From NCBI GenBank assembly GCA_949358305.1, contig OX442314.1, forward strand, positions 40,372,581 to 40,432,580: DNA of 60,000 nt, written 5' to 3'. A program made the translations under genes and the position numbers. Below are positions 29,345-38,865 of the stretch, piece by piece; the first letter of the stretch is position 1; each line of letters opens with the position of its first letter. The notes under the pieces were generated by a model, which worked only from the letters and a program-made list of their open reading frames with translations, ran no database searches and was not told the origin of the DNA. This stretch comes from Strigamia acuminata. Taxonomy: Eukaryota > Arthropoda > Chilopoda > Geophilomorpha > Linotaeniidae.

Positions 29345-29510
29345 GTGATCATTGCAACTTAAACCTTTAATTAAACCAAAATGTCTCTGGAAATAGTAAA
29401 AATAAGAAGTTATTTCAAATGGTTATGAGCAAAGGCTTCACCACTTCGCTTCGATCTTCTCAAATGCCATTTTTTTTAATTCTCTGGACTGGCATTTAAG
29501 TCCTAACATT
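29345..29510 (-). pseudogene. P-like transposase fragment, copy P4
   Basis: Matches 4655-4810 of P1 almost base for base (TGATCATTGCAACTT ... CTTCTCAAATGCCATTTTTT ... GGACTGGCATTTAAGTCC), with a ~40-bp insertion near 29396-29435. It abuts the SIM exon on its upstream side. Confidence 0.6.
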
Positions 29511-29559
29511 CGAGTCATCAAACATTTCACAAAAAAAAATATTAAATATATGAACATAA

Positions 29560-29738
29560 CAAACAATTGTTAATACAAATAAATTCACAATTGGAGTGAC
29601 GTCAGTCGTTCGATCAACAATTTCATCGTCGCTGCAGCTGCAGGTTAAATCGATCCAATTGGTGCGGTCCATAGATAAGTCGTGGCCGCGAAGGCCGTTC
29701 TGTCGTTGGTGAATACGCCAGGGACTAATATCTGTCAA
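29560..29738 (-). pseudogene. Exon with SUMO-interacting motif, copy 1
   Basis: The minus strand reads DRTNWIDLTCSCSDDEIVDR. A hydrophobic I-D-L-T core with an acidic tail is a textbook SUMO-interacting motif. It is near-identical to 33610-33796, where it precedes a RING gene; here the downstream RING is replaced by a P-like transposase fragment. Confidence 0.5.
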
Positions 29739-29976
29739 GTTGTATTAAGTGTAGTATAGCTGACTGAAACGTGTGAAAATTCCTGTTTGTCACGTCATGC
29801 AGTATCAGCTCTAAGTTTGGGAATAATGTGAAAAAATGTTTTTGCCATGCTGTTTGTTGCTTCAGTGTTTGAAAACAGCTGTTGGCAAATATGGGATTTA
29901 CGGTCAGATTTCTTCCATTCTGATGGTACATTGCAGCAGCAACTTCTGCTGTAGGAAAATCTATTTCTGTTATCAA
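29739..29976 (-). other. Unidentified 80-codon ORF
   Basis: The minus strand reads ITEIDFPTAEVAAAMYHQNG and WQKHFFTLFPNLELILHDVT. The amphipathic pattern looks coding. It lies upstream of the SIM exon on the same strand; no family assigned. Confidence 0.35.
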
Positions 29977-30421
29977 TAGAGGTGATGCATTTTGGGCAAA
30001 ATTATTTGCTATGCTATTCCCTGTAAGGATACAAATGTTAATATACCATATTATTTTTCTGGATCAGCGTATGGGATGAACATTCCATGAACACAACGTT
30101 TCAATCCTGCTCCGCTAATTTCTAATGTTTCTAAGGGTTGACACGCAAAATTTTATCAGTTGATCTGTCATGTCGATTGACTCAGCATCCACAAACTGTT
30201 GCAATGCTGCTTTTATCGTGTAATTGGCCTTATTGTTTACCTCAACCCGCACTCTTTCAGCTCTTAAATTCTGTGTTTACCAAAATTCTAGAACTATTTA
30301 GAGTTTTTTTTTTTAAAAATAAACTTGAATTTTACTAATGCTTTTGATAAATCGCACCTCTTTGTAGCATTCATTTGTTGCGTGTAGAGTACTAAATAAA
30401 AGTCTCTAAGAGTTACAGACG
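29977..30421. other. Spacer without supported gene
   Basis: AT-rich, short ORFs only. Confidence 0.35.
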
Positions 30422-31125
30422 TTAATTTATGCCCCTTTGCCGGTCCGTTGTTGGCTCATCTTCGGTCCAGCGCTGCAAGGGAATGGCGACGGGCGCAGAA
30501 ATGGTTCCTACGGACATTTGTGGACTTGGAACGGGCGTGAGTGTGAGGACAGGAACGTCCGGCTGGGTGTGAGCAGTTGCGGAGTCAGTTGATTCTTCGC
30601 AAGTCGAGGCGGGCATCCATTGTCGCTCAGGAGTGTCATCACTCAAATCGGCATTCATTTGATGTTTGGTGGCCGTGATATGGGCGGTCATCGTGGTGCT
30701 TAATTCCGGATTGTTGCGAGTGAGCGTTGCGGAAGTCTGCGTGACTATGTCCTGCCGGATCGGTGATTTGGTGACACACCAGACACGTACTCTAATGCTT
30801 TTTTCCTTGCGTCAGTCCGCTCATGACCGTAATATCTTTCAGTCCAATGCGCCATGGCCGGCTCGGCGGTGCAAATTTCTTACCCAGGCAATTTACGCAC
30901 AACACTGCTTGCATGGAGCCACTTGCTCCTGTGACCCAACAACGACCCAACAACAACCAGCGCACAACGGGCAGGTTTGGTTTGCCTTCTGATGTCCTAG
31001 TCCCTTGGCTATGTCTTCTTCGCATCTCTGTCGTTTTTTCTCCAAGGCCCGAGCCTGTTCAGTCGGGGGCCGTACGTTGTTGGAGAGAAAATACTTTTAA
31101 AATTAACTTTAAATTCGGATATGGT
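30422..31125 (-). pseudogene. Gag-like CxxCxGxG protein family, member 4 (degraded fragment)
   Basis: The minus strand contains TCPLCAGCCW near 30970, out-of-frame remnants of the second zinc motif (CVNCLGKKF in another frame), then DLSDDTPERQWMPASTCEES and VPVLTLTPVPSPQMSVGTIS. The last two parallel DLQEHASPRQWMARPLETND and PVTLTPIPSPQTTVEH of the 41.8-43.5 kb member. Frameshifts and a truncated 3' end mark it as a pseudogene. It abuts transposase fragment P5 at about 31125. Confidence 0.62.
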
Positions 31126-31620
31126 CTTTAACCAGTCAGGTGATGGAGCTGTCAAACCCCCTCGTGATAAAACTTGGATCCACTCAAGACTATTATTTTG
31201 ATCAACAGTAAGCACTCCTGTTGGAGCTCTGATACTTCTATCAATTTTTTTGCAGCGATAAGCAATATATCCTGAAATATATTTAAAAGCTACTCTACCA
31301 CAATCAGGAGATGCACTGTTAACTGTAACTAACAATTCTTGATGTTCCAAATTATCATTAACTGGAGTTTCATCATACAGCTCATGAAAAGACTCTACAC
31401 CACCTCCCACTACCACAACAATGAAAAGTTCATGGGTGATGAAAGACATTAAATCTTTAGTCTCATGGAATGGAAGCATGAACTTGCTTTTTCCAACACG
31501 AAGTTTGGCCACGTCTCGCTTCAGCAATTCCAGGCATTGGTTTTGATTGTCGAATTTCATTCCAAATCCACTTTTGTCACTATTTTTTTCATCAACAGGC
31601 ATACGAGAATTTAGGACATC
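31126..31620 (-). pseudogene. P-like transposase C-terminal fragment, copy P5
   Basis: The open minus-strand frame begins at the fusion point with SRMPVDEKNSDKSGFGMKFD and passes CLELLKRDVAKLRVGKSKFM, TKDLMSFITHELFIVV, DCGRVAFKYISGYIAYRCKK and NSLEWIQVLSRGGLTAPSPD. It ends near 31125 where the gag-like fragment starts. The Y-x-SGY-x-A and L-x-RGGL-x-x-PS blocks are C-terminal hallmarks of P-element/THAP9 transposases. This is the only copy showing the true C-terminal region. Confidence 0.78.
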
Positions 31621-31860
31621 AGTTTAAAACTTTTACATCAATCTTAGTAAACACTGCTTCGTGTATTTTATCACATTTTTTGTGTAGCCACACTTAACAC
31701 ACTTTGCATTGTGCCATTCTAAGATTGCACTCATCTAGAAAAAAGGGTTGTGTGCACACACAGTACACCTCAATACAATCTAATTGTAATTAGGTCGGGG
31801 AAATCTGTAAACACTCCATTTTGTAGACAACTTCTTAAATGAGAACGGATTAAATCATTG
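31621..31860 (-). pseudogene. Ulp1-PHD module tail U3, stop-riddled, fused to P5
   Basis: DNA-level match to U2 (TTTGTAGACAACTTCTTAAATGAG ... TGTGTAGCCACACTTAACACA, from 31820 to 31670), but with stops and gaps in every frame. The join to transposase at 31620 (AGGACATCAGTTTA) is the same as in U2/P3 at 28195. Confidence 0.65.
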
Positions 31861-32469
31861 TCATAGTTTTTTATTGGATCGGGAATAAAATTCAAGACGG
31901 GTGTGCTTATGCCTATTCATTGCACTGGTAAATAGGAACAGATGATTATCTAAGGTGCAAGTATTTTGAAGTTTAAACAGTTCTGTATCGAAATATCCTT
32001 CTCCACCCCATGGAATGTGCACAAAAGGTGATACGAATTCTTCTGTCTCCTTACTGGTAGATCGTTCTACACATATCGGTAATCGTTCTACACATATCGG
32101 TAATCGTTCTACACATATCGGTAATCGTTCTACACATATCGGTAATCGTTCTACACATATCGGTAATCGTTCTACACATATCGCTTTGTTTTTTTGGTTA
32201 GTTATGGCGATGTATTGATTGGAAATAGATTGAAAATTTGTTTTGCACCATTTCCACAACCACAGACGTTTGGTACGATTGTTTGCAATTTTACCAAATT
32301 CGGATATCATTTGTGCCCAGATACAGTCTTTTCGAGCAACACCAGTAGAATTCAATGCAGAAATATCGAAGTTGTGACTAGATAGAAATTCAGCGATTTG
32401 CTTTGGTAATGCGGCCTCATCAAGTCTTATCTTTGGTGGAGGTGTTAAATTCGAAAATCTTTTCGGCAT
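31861..32469 (-). CDS. Protein with six-fold ICVERLP heptapeptide repeat, upstream of Ulp1
   Basis: A 202-codon minus-strand ORF from ATG 32469. The N-terminal part (CIWAQMISEFGKIANNRTKR, LWLWKWCKTNFQSISNQYI) is tryptophan-rich; then ICVERLP repeats six times. The C-terminal part (HIPWGGEGYFDTELFKLQNT, CTLDNHLFLFTSAMNRHKHT) resembles the segment that precedes Ulp1 domains in some transposon proteins. The ORF runs straight into the Ulp1-PHD relic on the same strand, so it is probably the N-terminal part of that protein. I do not recognise the N-terminal domain. The heptapeptide array is likely a recent DNA expansion. Confidence 0.5.
   Translation of the reverse strand: MPKRFSNLTPPPKIRLDEAALPKQIAEFLSSHNFDISALNSTGVARKDCIWAQMISEFGKIANNRTKRLWLWKWCKTNFQSISNQYIAITNQKNKAICVERLPICVERLPICVERLPICVERLPICVERLPICVERSTSKETEEFVSPFVHIPWGGEGYFDTELFKLQNTCTLDNHLFLFTSAMNRHKHTRLEFYSRSNKKL
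32061..32180 (+). repeat. 21-bp tandem repeat, nearly six exact copies
   Basis: Unit ATCGTTCTACACATATCGGT plus one A, starting at 32061, 32082, 32103, 32124, 32145 and 32166; the last copy is partial. Copies are identical, so the expansion is recent. It keeps frame in the ORF it lies in (21 = 7 codons). Confidence 0.95.
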
Positions 32470-32571
32470 TTCGGAAAATTAGTTGCCTGGAACACGTAAT
32501 CTCGGATGGTCCGCGACACACACACACAACTTAGTTAAAACAAAGTGATTCTTTATTATAAAATCCTCTAT

Positions 32572-33480
32572 TTAAATACAACAATGGTCAGTTCTCATTG
32601 GCTGACCACAACAAACGTCTATGTGGCTCTCTCCGACATCCGACGAGCATTTATGGCACTGAAGCACACGGAAGTGTCCGTCCTCATCCCGGGTATTCAT
32701 CCAGTTGCTGAGACATTTCTCACAAGCCACAAGTGAGGAATAGCAGGTGCGGTAAACTGGACATTGCATTTTGCCTACAAAAAAAATAATTATGCATAAT
32801 TCATAAGGATAATTTAAAAAAGTTACTTACCCAAGCAGATTGAACACCTGAAGGTGTTGTATATTTGCAATCGTTGTTCAAGAGTCAGGGGTGGGAATTC
32901 CCATTTTTCCGCTGTTTCTTTTGCCACATCTTCTATGGCAGTTAACTTTGACCTCATGTTGGCCCGGAAGCTATCCATTTCAGCTAATTTATCTGTTGTA
33001 TTGCTGCTGTTTCTCCTACTCGATCGCACAGGTGTATCCAAGCGCTAAATTAAAGGGGATTTATATTATCGACATAATTATTATTTTTGTTAATTTTTAC
33101 AACTACTGTCGTTTTCTTTTATCTTTTTGCGCTTTCAGTGCCTGAAATGCTTCAACAGTCATCAAGTTAATCTTCCTGCTGGCTGGTTTCCAGTATGTTG
33201 AGACTAAAAAGAAAATGAAAATTAGTATTTGCATTCAAATTTATAGTTATTACTATTATTATTACCTCTTGTTGCTGGCACATCCATAATTTCTGGGCCC
33301 CTTGAATCGACCAAAACCATTTCAGCTCAGATAGAACTGCATCTTTTCTAATACACTTTCTATGGTGGTGTTGTCTTCATTAAGACGAATGTGGTGGGTT
33401 TGCACCTCACTCAGTTCACCATCATCTGCTGCACAGAGCGTAACAACCCTAGAATATTTATTTGCAGTTAGAACATGATT
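32572..33480 (-). pseudogene. RING-finger protein gene, copy B
   Basis: Minus-strand exons: about 33450-33268 (VVTLCAADDGELSEVQTHHI ... IMDVPATR, with an internal frame break), about 33210-33110 (STYWKPASRKINLMTVEAFQ, ending in a basic KRKRQ), 33044-32831 (RLDTPVRSSRRNSSNTTDKL ... RLQIYNTFRCSICLG, donor GTAAGT) and 32776-32610 (KMQCPVYRTCYSSLVACEKC, LQCHKCSSDVGES). The RING finger is built across the last intron: CSIC...C...CEKC...CHKC. A SIM-bearing exon lies just upstream (33610-33796). SIM followed by RING is the architecture of SUMO-targeted ubiquitin ligases. One frame break makes this copy doubtful as a working gene. Confidence 0.6.
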
Positions 33481-33609
33481 CCCGGAAAATTGAATCAAAA
33501 TTTCCTGTTTCCCGGGGAAAAAAAGGGCGGGAAAAATGAACCTTTACCCTGTTGGGACTGGAACGAGCTGTTGATTGGTGATTCCAACTCTTGAGAAATA
33601 TTACAAAAA

Positions 33610-33796
33610 AAATATTAAATATATGAACATTACAAACAGTTGTTAATACAAATAAATTCACAATTGGAGTCACGTCAGTCGTTCGATCAACAATTTCATC
33701 GTCGCTGCTGCAGGTTAAATCGATGCAATTTTTCCTCGATGTTTTCTGTTGATTTTCTTCTTTACTGTTACTATCTGCTCTTTTACTTTTACTCAA
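33610..33796 (-). other. Exon with SUMO-interacting motif, copy 2, probable 5' exon of RING copy B
   Basis: The minus strand reads MSKSKRADSNSKEENQQKTS and then KNCIDLTCSSDDEIVDRTTD. The IDLT-x3-DDE motif fits a SUMO-interacting motif, preceded by a lysine/serine-rich start. Near-identical to 29560-29738. The link to the RING exons by splicing is inferred from strand and distance. Confidence 0.52.
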
Positions 33797-34153
33797 TTTA
33801 CTTTTTAATTTTTCAAAAAGATCCTTCTAATTTGAATTTGAATTTGAACCTCTGGATTGCTTTGTAGAAATTTTGAACAACATTTCGCTGCCCCGGAAAT
33901 GACAAATACTGAACTCATTGTTTCTCAGTCACCATCATAATACTAATAACAGTGCTATCAATCTAAAAATAAAAAATAAAATGTTTTAGTTGATAATGAT
34001 TATTCCCATAACTGCTAAGAAAGACAAATCTTGTGGTTAGCAGTGCTCAATCTCAAGGTGAGGGGTAGGAAAACAGGACAATAACTGGGATATTTGAGTA
34101 TAAAATTAAAATCAAAATAAATAAAACACAAACATTTGAAAAAATAAATTTTT

Positions 34154-35020
34154 TTATTTAATCATTCCACCACATATTTCTACATCGGTATTGTTATAAG
34201 CCCATTTATTTATACATGAATTATGAAATGTGTGTTGACAAGTCAACATGTTTACATATTCCCCTTCTGCAATTTCATCTAAACAGATGACACATTTCAC
34301 ATCAAGTGGTGTTAGAAGAATTTTAGGAACTAAACTTACTTCTTGCTGTTGCACGTGTTGAAGTTGCACTGGTTGCATGTGTTGAGGTTGGGCTGCCTGC
34401 ACTGGCTGTGATGCCGCCTGCACTATTGGCTGCTGTGGTAGTAATTGGGCTGCCTGCACTACCGCCTGTGGTGGTGGTAATTGGGCTGCCTGCACTACCG
34501 CCTGTAGTGCTGGTAATTGAGCTGCCTGTACTGGTGGGATCAGTCCATCCACTATCATCTCCAAATCGCGTAGCATGTCTTGGTGTTGGGTTGGTGCCAG
34601 CACATGTTGTTGAGCTGGCTAAATCTGTTGGTGTTGCTTGTGCACTGGTGGCAACAAATCGTTGAGCATAGTTTGCTGCTCATCTATTAAATTTTCCAGA
34701 TCACGAACATGGTTTTGAAGAATGTTAACTTGATGTCGCAAATTCTCATTCTCCATGCTCTTTTCATTGCGGTGCCTCAGCACAAAATGGAAAGCATAGT
34801 TGAGGTCTTCATAAGATGGGCCATTCAGTGCCCATTGTGGAGGTGGTGGTGTTGGTGGATTTTGTGCAGGAAGAATCTCTTTCATCAACATTTCTTCGAT
34901 TCTGTCAAAAATGTTCTGAGGATCTTGTTGGTCTGCCATCTTTGCAATGTGCTCTGCTATGCATTGGTGGAGTCTGTTTATATAGCATCTTGGTGGTACT
35001 TCCCTTGAATACAACCCCAT
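34154..35020 (-). pseudogene. Coiled-coil, Gln-rich RING-H2 protein with one in-frame TAG
   Basis: A single minus-strand frame from ATG 35020 (or MADQQDPQNIFDRIEEM at about 34939) to 34154, interrupted only by a TAG at 34621-34619. Order: acidic start, PTPPPPQW, a coiled coil (ENENLRHQVNILQNHVRDLE), a repetitive QAAQLPPPQAVV region, then CVICLDEIAEGEYVNMLTC and QHTFHNSCINKW. The CxxC-x14-CxH-x2-H-x2-C spacing is RING-H2. The last Cys pair is not formed (VEICGGMIK, stop), so the finger is incomplete. It would be an E3-ligase candidate if intact. Same strand as the neighbouring RING and Ulp1 genes. Confidence 0.6.
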
Positions 35021-35154
35021 TCAATCCTATTATTCTTCAAGTTTAGAATGTCTTTTGGTATTTTTCCTATGAAATCAAGGAATGTGGCCCCACTAAATTT
35101 TTAAGAAAATTCTTTCGCACTTGTTGTGGCTTTTATATACTTTCATTTTCTACC

Positions 35155-35370
35155 ACAATCAGTTAACTGTAACTAACAATTCTTGATGTTCCAAATTATC
35201 TTTAACTGGAGTTTCATCATACAGCTCATGAAAAGACTACACCACCTCCCTCTACCACACCAATGAAAAGTTCATGGGTGATGAAAGACATTAAATCTTT
35301 AGTCTCATGGAATGGAAGCATGAACTTGCTTTTTCCAATACGAAGTTTGGCCACGGCTCGCTTCAGCATT
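35155..35370 (-). pseudogene. P-like transposase fragment, copy P6
   Basis: DNA match to 31330-31540 (CAATTCTTGATGTTCCAAAT ... CATGGAATGGAAGCATGAAC ... CGAAGTTTGGCCACGGCTCG). It has small deletions and breaks off at the repeat-rich block to the right. Confidence 0.62.
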
Positions 35371-35404
35371 ATTAGCATTATTAGCGATTTTTGGATTCGC
35401 TAAT

Positions 35405-35590
35405 GTGCCAGTTCCTTTCTTGTATCGTCAGCTGTCAGCCATCGACTGTCGCACCCCACGACAGTCGCGGCCGTCGACTGTCGGCTGTCAGCTGTTGACT
35501 TTCGACCGTCAGCCGACAATTTTTGGTCGTCAGTCGACGATTGTTGGCTGTCAGCCGACGATTGTTGAGAATCAACAATTTCATCGCATT
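35405..35590. repeat. Cluster of short inverted GTCAGCCGAC/GTCGACTG-type repeats
   Basis: Units such as CTGTCAGC, GTCGACTGTCG, GTCAGCCGACAATT and GTCAGCCGACGATTGTTG recur every 15-30 bp in both orientations, giving a strongly self-complementary stretch. It may be the subterminal region of a palindromic transposon. Confidence 0.6.
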
Positions 35591-35654
35591 CGTTTAATCA
35601 TTTTATGTTTTAGTGTTGACTGGTTTTTTCTCAATTCTGCATTTTTTCTTCGCG

Positions 35655-35935
35655 ATTATGAACGAATCGAGAAATTCGCGATTTAATTGCATTTCCTATT
35701 AAATCGCGAATTTCTCGATTCGCGATTCCCGGATTCGCGATTTAATTGCATAGCCAATTAAATCGCGAATTTCTCGATTTGCGATTCCCGGATTCGCGGC
35801 AGTCCGTAATTGCGACACTAAACCTCGCGTTCTACCAGATTCGCGGCAGTCCGTAATCGCGACACTAAACCTCGCGTTATACCAGATTCGCGACACATTG
35901 CCAAACAAAAATAAAATTTGCGATTCTAATTTTCG
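35655..35935. repeat. Perfect 25-bp inverted repeat with tandem derivatives
   Basis: Arms at 35663-35687 and 35698-35722 are perfectly complementary around a 10-bp loop (core AATTCGCGATTTAAT). The right arm then repeats at about 59-bp spacing (ATTAAATCGCGAATTTCTCG), and a ~47-bp unit ending GATTCGCG(GCAGTCCGTAAT) follows twice. The motif TTCGCGA is unusually dense for an AT-rich genome. Confidence 0.85.
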
Positions 35936-35989
35936 CGACTCTAAATGCGCCCCGCTTTGTTGATTGTTTGTATTTTGGCTGTGGAATAA

Positions 35990-36238
35990 AAATCGTATTA
36001 CAACAAGTATTAAATAAATACAATGAAACAGTATACTTAGAAACAAATGTCCAAGACGGCATGTTTGAGGGAGCCTTGTCATTGAATGTATGATGGATAT
36101 TTTCTTGTAGATTGTTGGTTTTGTCTTGTTGCTTGTCGTCACTGATCTGGTCTGGTCCAATTTGGTTTCTCCAGTAATTGGCATAATACTGAAAGAAGTC
36201 ATCCATTTGTTCTTGAACACCTCTTGAGTGCACCACAT
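35990..36238 (-). pseudogene. Ulp1 module fragment U4
   Basis: The minus strand reads GVQEQMDDFFQYYANYWRNQ and the following DNA matches the middle Ulp1 region of U1 and U2 (frames TNNLQENIHHTFND), with deletions. The DCG exon and PHD finger are missing. It adjoins the repeat-rich block. Confidence 0.58.
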
Positions 36239-36891
36239 CTAAACGTTACATGTACCAGTTTGAATCTCCCTAAAGCCACTTTCAACGTCATCTATGCTAC
36301 CATACGAAACGTAATGGCCGCCACCAGTCGCATCTCGTTGTCGCTCCAGAACCATGAAGACATATCGCCACACAGACACTCTTGTGGATATATTCAACAC
36401 CATTTATGCAGCTAACCCTACAACCAAAGCTATTGTTAAAAAATATGGATCAACAATTAAGAAAATTAACTTTATTGTTAAAAATGCCGGTAAGCCTCGT
36501 CTCGGGCGACCACGAGGTTGCTGGCCGAAAACGCAGAAAAACCACCCAATCCAGCCAGCCTGACACCAATGCGACTGCCCAGGACCAGCGTACACACTCT
36601 CCCGACGTATCTGGTAAGCATTCCGGTGATTCCATCGACTTAAACCTCGCTGCGGACGGCCGCGACGACCGCGATTGCCGTGTTGTTTCCGACGCCAATT
36701 CGTCTGCCCACGATCTCCGGGGCCGCACCGAGAGTGCTCTCGATGAATTTGGAGACACCAAATCGACCGCCCAGGACCAGCATGTACATTCTCTCGACGT
36801 ATCTAGCGAATATTCAGGTGTTGGAGTGTCTCCAGGCTTGACACCATCTTCAAGTATAACTGCTTTTCACTTGGAAACTGCAAAGTGTTGA
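36224..36891 (+). other. Plus-strand ORFs with an AT-hook-like motif and internal repeat
   Basis: Two frames overlap. One ends KPRLGRPRGCWPK, resembling an AT-hook core (GRPRG). The other (36382-36891) contains a repeat, NATAQDQRTHSPDVSGKHSG then KSTAQDQHVHSLDVSSEYSG. GC content rises from 36490. A frame shift inside one gene is likely. Family unknown; an ORF1- or gag-like origin is conceivable. Confidence 0.35.
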
Positions 36892-37491
36892 TCAGCTACC
36901 AGACTCTAGCAGGTCTGGTGCAGTTGGCTGCGGTTTAGCTTTCAACCAACTGTGAGGCCTATCTCAAATTCTGAAGAACCAACTCGTAAGGGACTTCAAG
37001 CAACTTAAGGTCTCCCTGGCTACGAGTGTCTCTCTATTACCTTTGAGACTACCACATCAACTTTGGTTACCGCCTTCACTTACCACAACCAGCCACTCAC
37101 AAAGTCCTTCATTTGGCCAGAGGGCCCTTCAAATTAATCAGTTCTCTATGACAGTTCTTTTGTTGGTCAAGTTTTCTTCATTCCATCCACGTCCTGTTGG
37201 GAAGTTACACAAGTTATAGTCAACAGCAATGAATATTTACAACAATTTTAGAAATAATCAACAATAATTTTAATTAAAGTGACTTATTGCAATTAAGATT
37301 TTGCCCACATTGTTGCCTTTTGTAATTATCTGCGAGTTTTCTGCTCTAACCTATTCTCTTCTTCAAAATTATTCAAAAAATAAATTTTTGCAAATGTTCT
37401 CAAAGTGCTAAAATAACAAATTATATTTTTGTCAATGCTTGGAAATTTATAAGCTATCAGTTCATGCAATTTTTTGATGATTTATTGCTTT
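36892..37491. other. No gene recognised
   Basis: Pyrimidine-rich, then AT-rich spacer without a supported ORF. Confidence 0.4.
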
Positions 37492-38865
37492 CTATTGATT
37501 CAAAGAAGAGAACTTCAAATTGCTTAAACAACTCCAGCCATATATCAGATGGCTGGTACATGCTACCCGTGTATGAAAGAGAACGCAGCCATATGGGCGC
37601 ATTATAAACAAAACTTGATAACCTTTGGCCGAGTGTTGGATCAACGTCCTGGCACTTGTAAGCAATATACCCAGCAAGGTATCAAATGCCATCTACTTCA
37701 ACAAGTTCAGTGGTGGAGAGTCGTGGTTTGTGGTAGTTGCTGTGGATATGGAGACATTGCAAGTTGCGTTAGTAATTTCTTCAAGGAGCTGTTGAATTTC
37801 AGATTCTTCACTGATTTCTGATTTGCTTGCAGAATGCCAGGTTGGAACAGAAGCATTGATTTGCATTTTCCAAATCGGCTATAAAACATGAAGTTGTCCA
37901 TTTTTTAACACTTTTTGCTGTTGGTCCAAACAATTTCTGAAGGCACTTTTAGTTCGTTTGGAGATTTCTCAGTTCGCGATGTGACATTCGGAGCATGAGG
38001 TGTGGATGGAGTTGCAATTGTAGAAGCAGTTGTTTCCTCAGAAATAGGTGGGTTGCAATCTTGCAGCTTTGCCTTCCCTTCATGAATGCTTGAAAATATA
38101 GATGATTGATGCATCTTCAGTTGACGCCATTGATCAATTGAAAGAAGAATAAATTTCTCTGGTGCAAATGATCGACATATCATCATGGAAATATCAGCAG
38201 TATTGGACTTGGTTGTGGTAACCTATACGCCACTTTCACACTCTATAGATGATGAAGATTTCTTCAGATTGTTTTTCAAAGATGTAAGTTCACTCGAGAT
38301 CCGCTTCCAATTGGATACACGTTCCCTAGGTCGTCACGCAAAAAATCGCGCTCTCTCCAACCGGAGAATACATAAAACCGCTGCGATAAACACTCTGACA
38401 AACGCCGTCGATAAACGCCGGGCCCACGTTTTCTGTATTTGGGGGGTTTTCTTGATTCCAGGGGCCTTTGGAACATCTTGACATGCTTGGTTGACAAATG
38501 GGGAAATTGGGTGTGGTCCGGGTCAGTAGCTAAAGGCGGTCGGGGTTTTTGGATGTTTGTTTTGTGAAAACAAAGCAAAAATTCAAGATAAGGATGGAAT
38601 CCCAGGTAAAGAGGTGACTAAAAAGTCAAGGGTCTAATGGACATCAAAGCAGAAATCAGCGCATTTGGAAGCGGGAGTTACCAAAACCTGAGACGACAAA
38701 AAAGGAAATGCAAAGGCAATGTCCGCCATGGGCCGAGGCATAGAGATGCGAGAACAAATCACAAAATCAACGATGGCAACTAGAGACTAGAGAACAACGG
38801 GAAACACTATCAATAATTAAAACATCAATTATCCTGAAGAACATTCAACCATTCGAAAGGTAATT
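37492..38865. other. Unassigned region with weak minus-strand coding signal
   Basis: Minus-strand stretches 38186-37905 (EKFILLSIDQWRQLKMHQSS ... KVPSEIVWTNSKKC) and 37860-37492 (SEIQQLLEEITNATCNVSIS) look coding but are broken and unfamiliar. 38190-38865 has only scattered short ORFs. Confidence 0.3.

Noticed and set aside
32061-32180. CRISPR-like array
   Set aside because: Units are contiguous 21-bp tandem copies without spacers, in a eukaryotic sequence.
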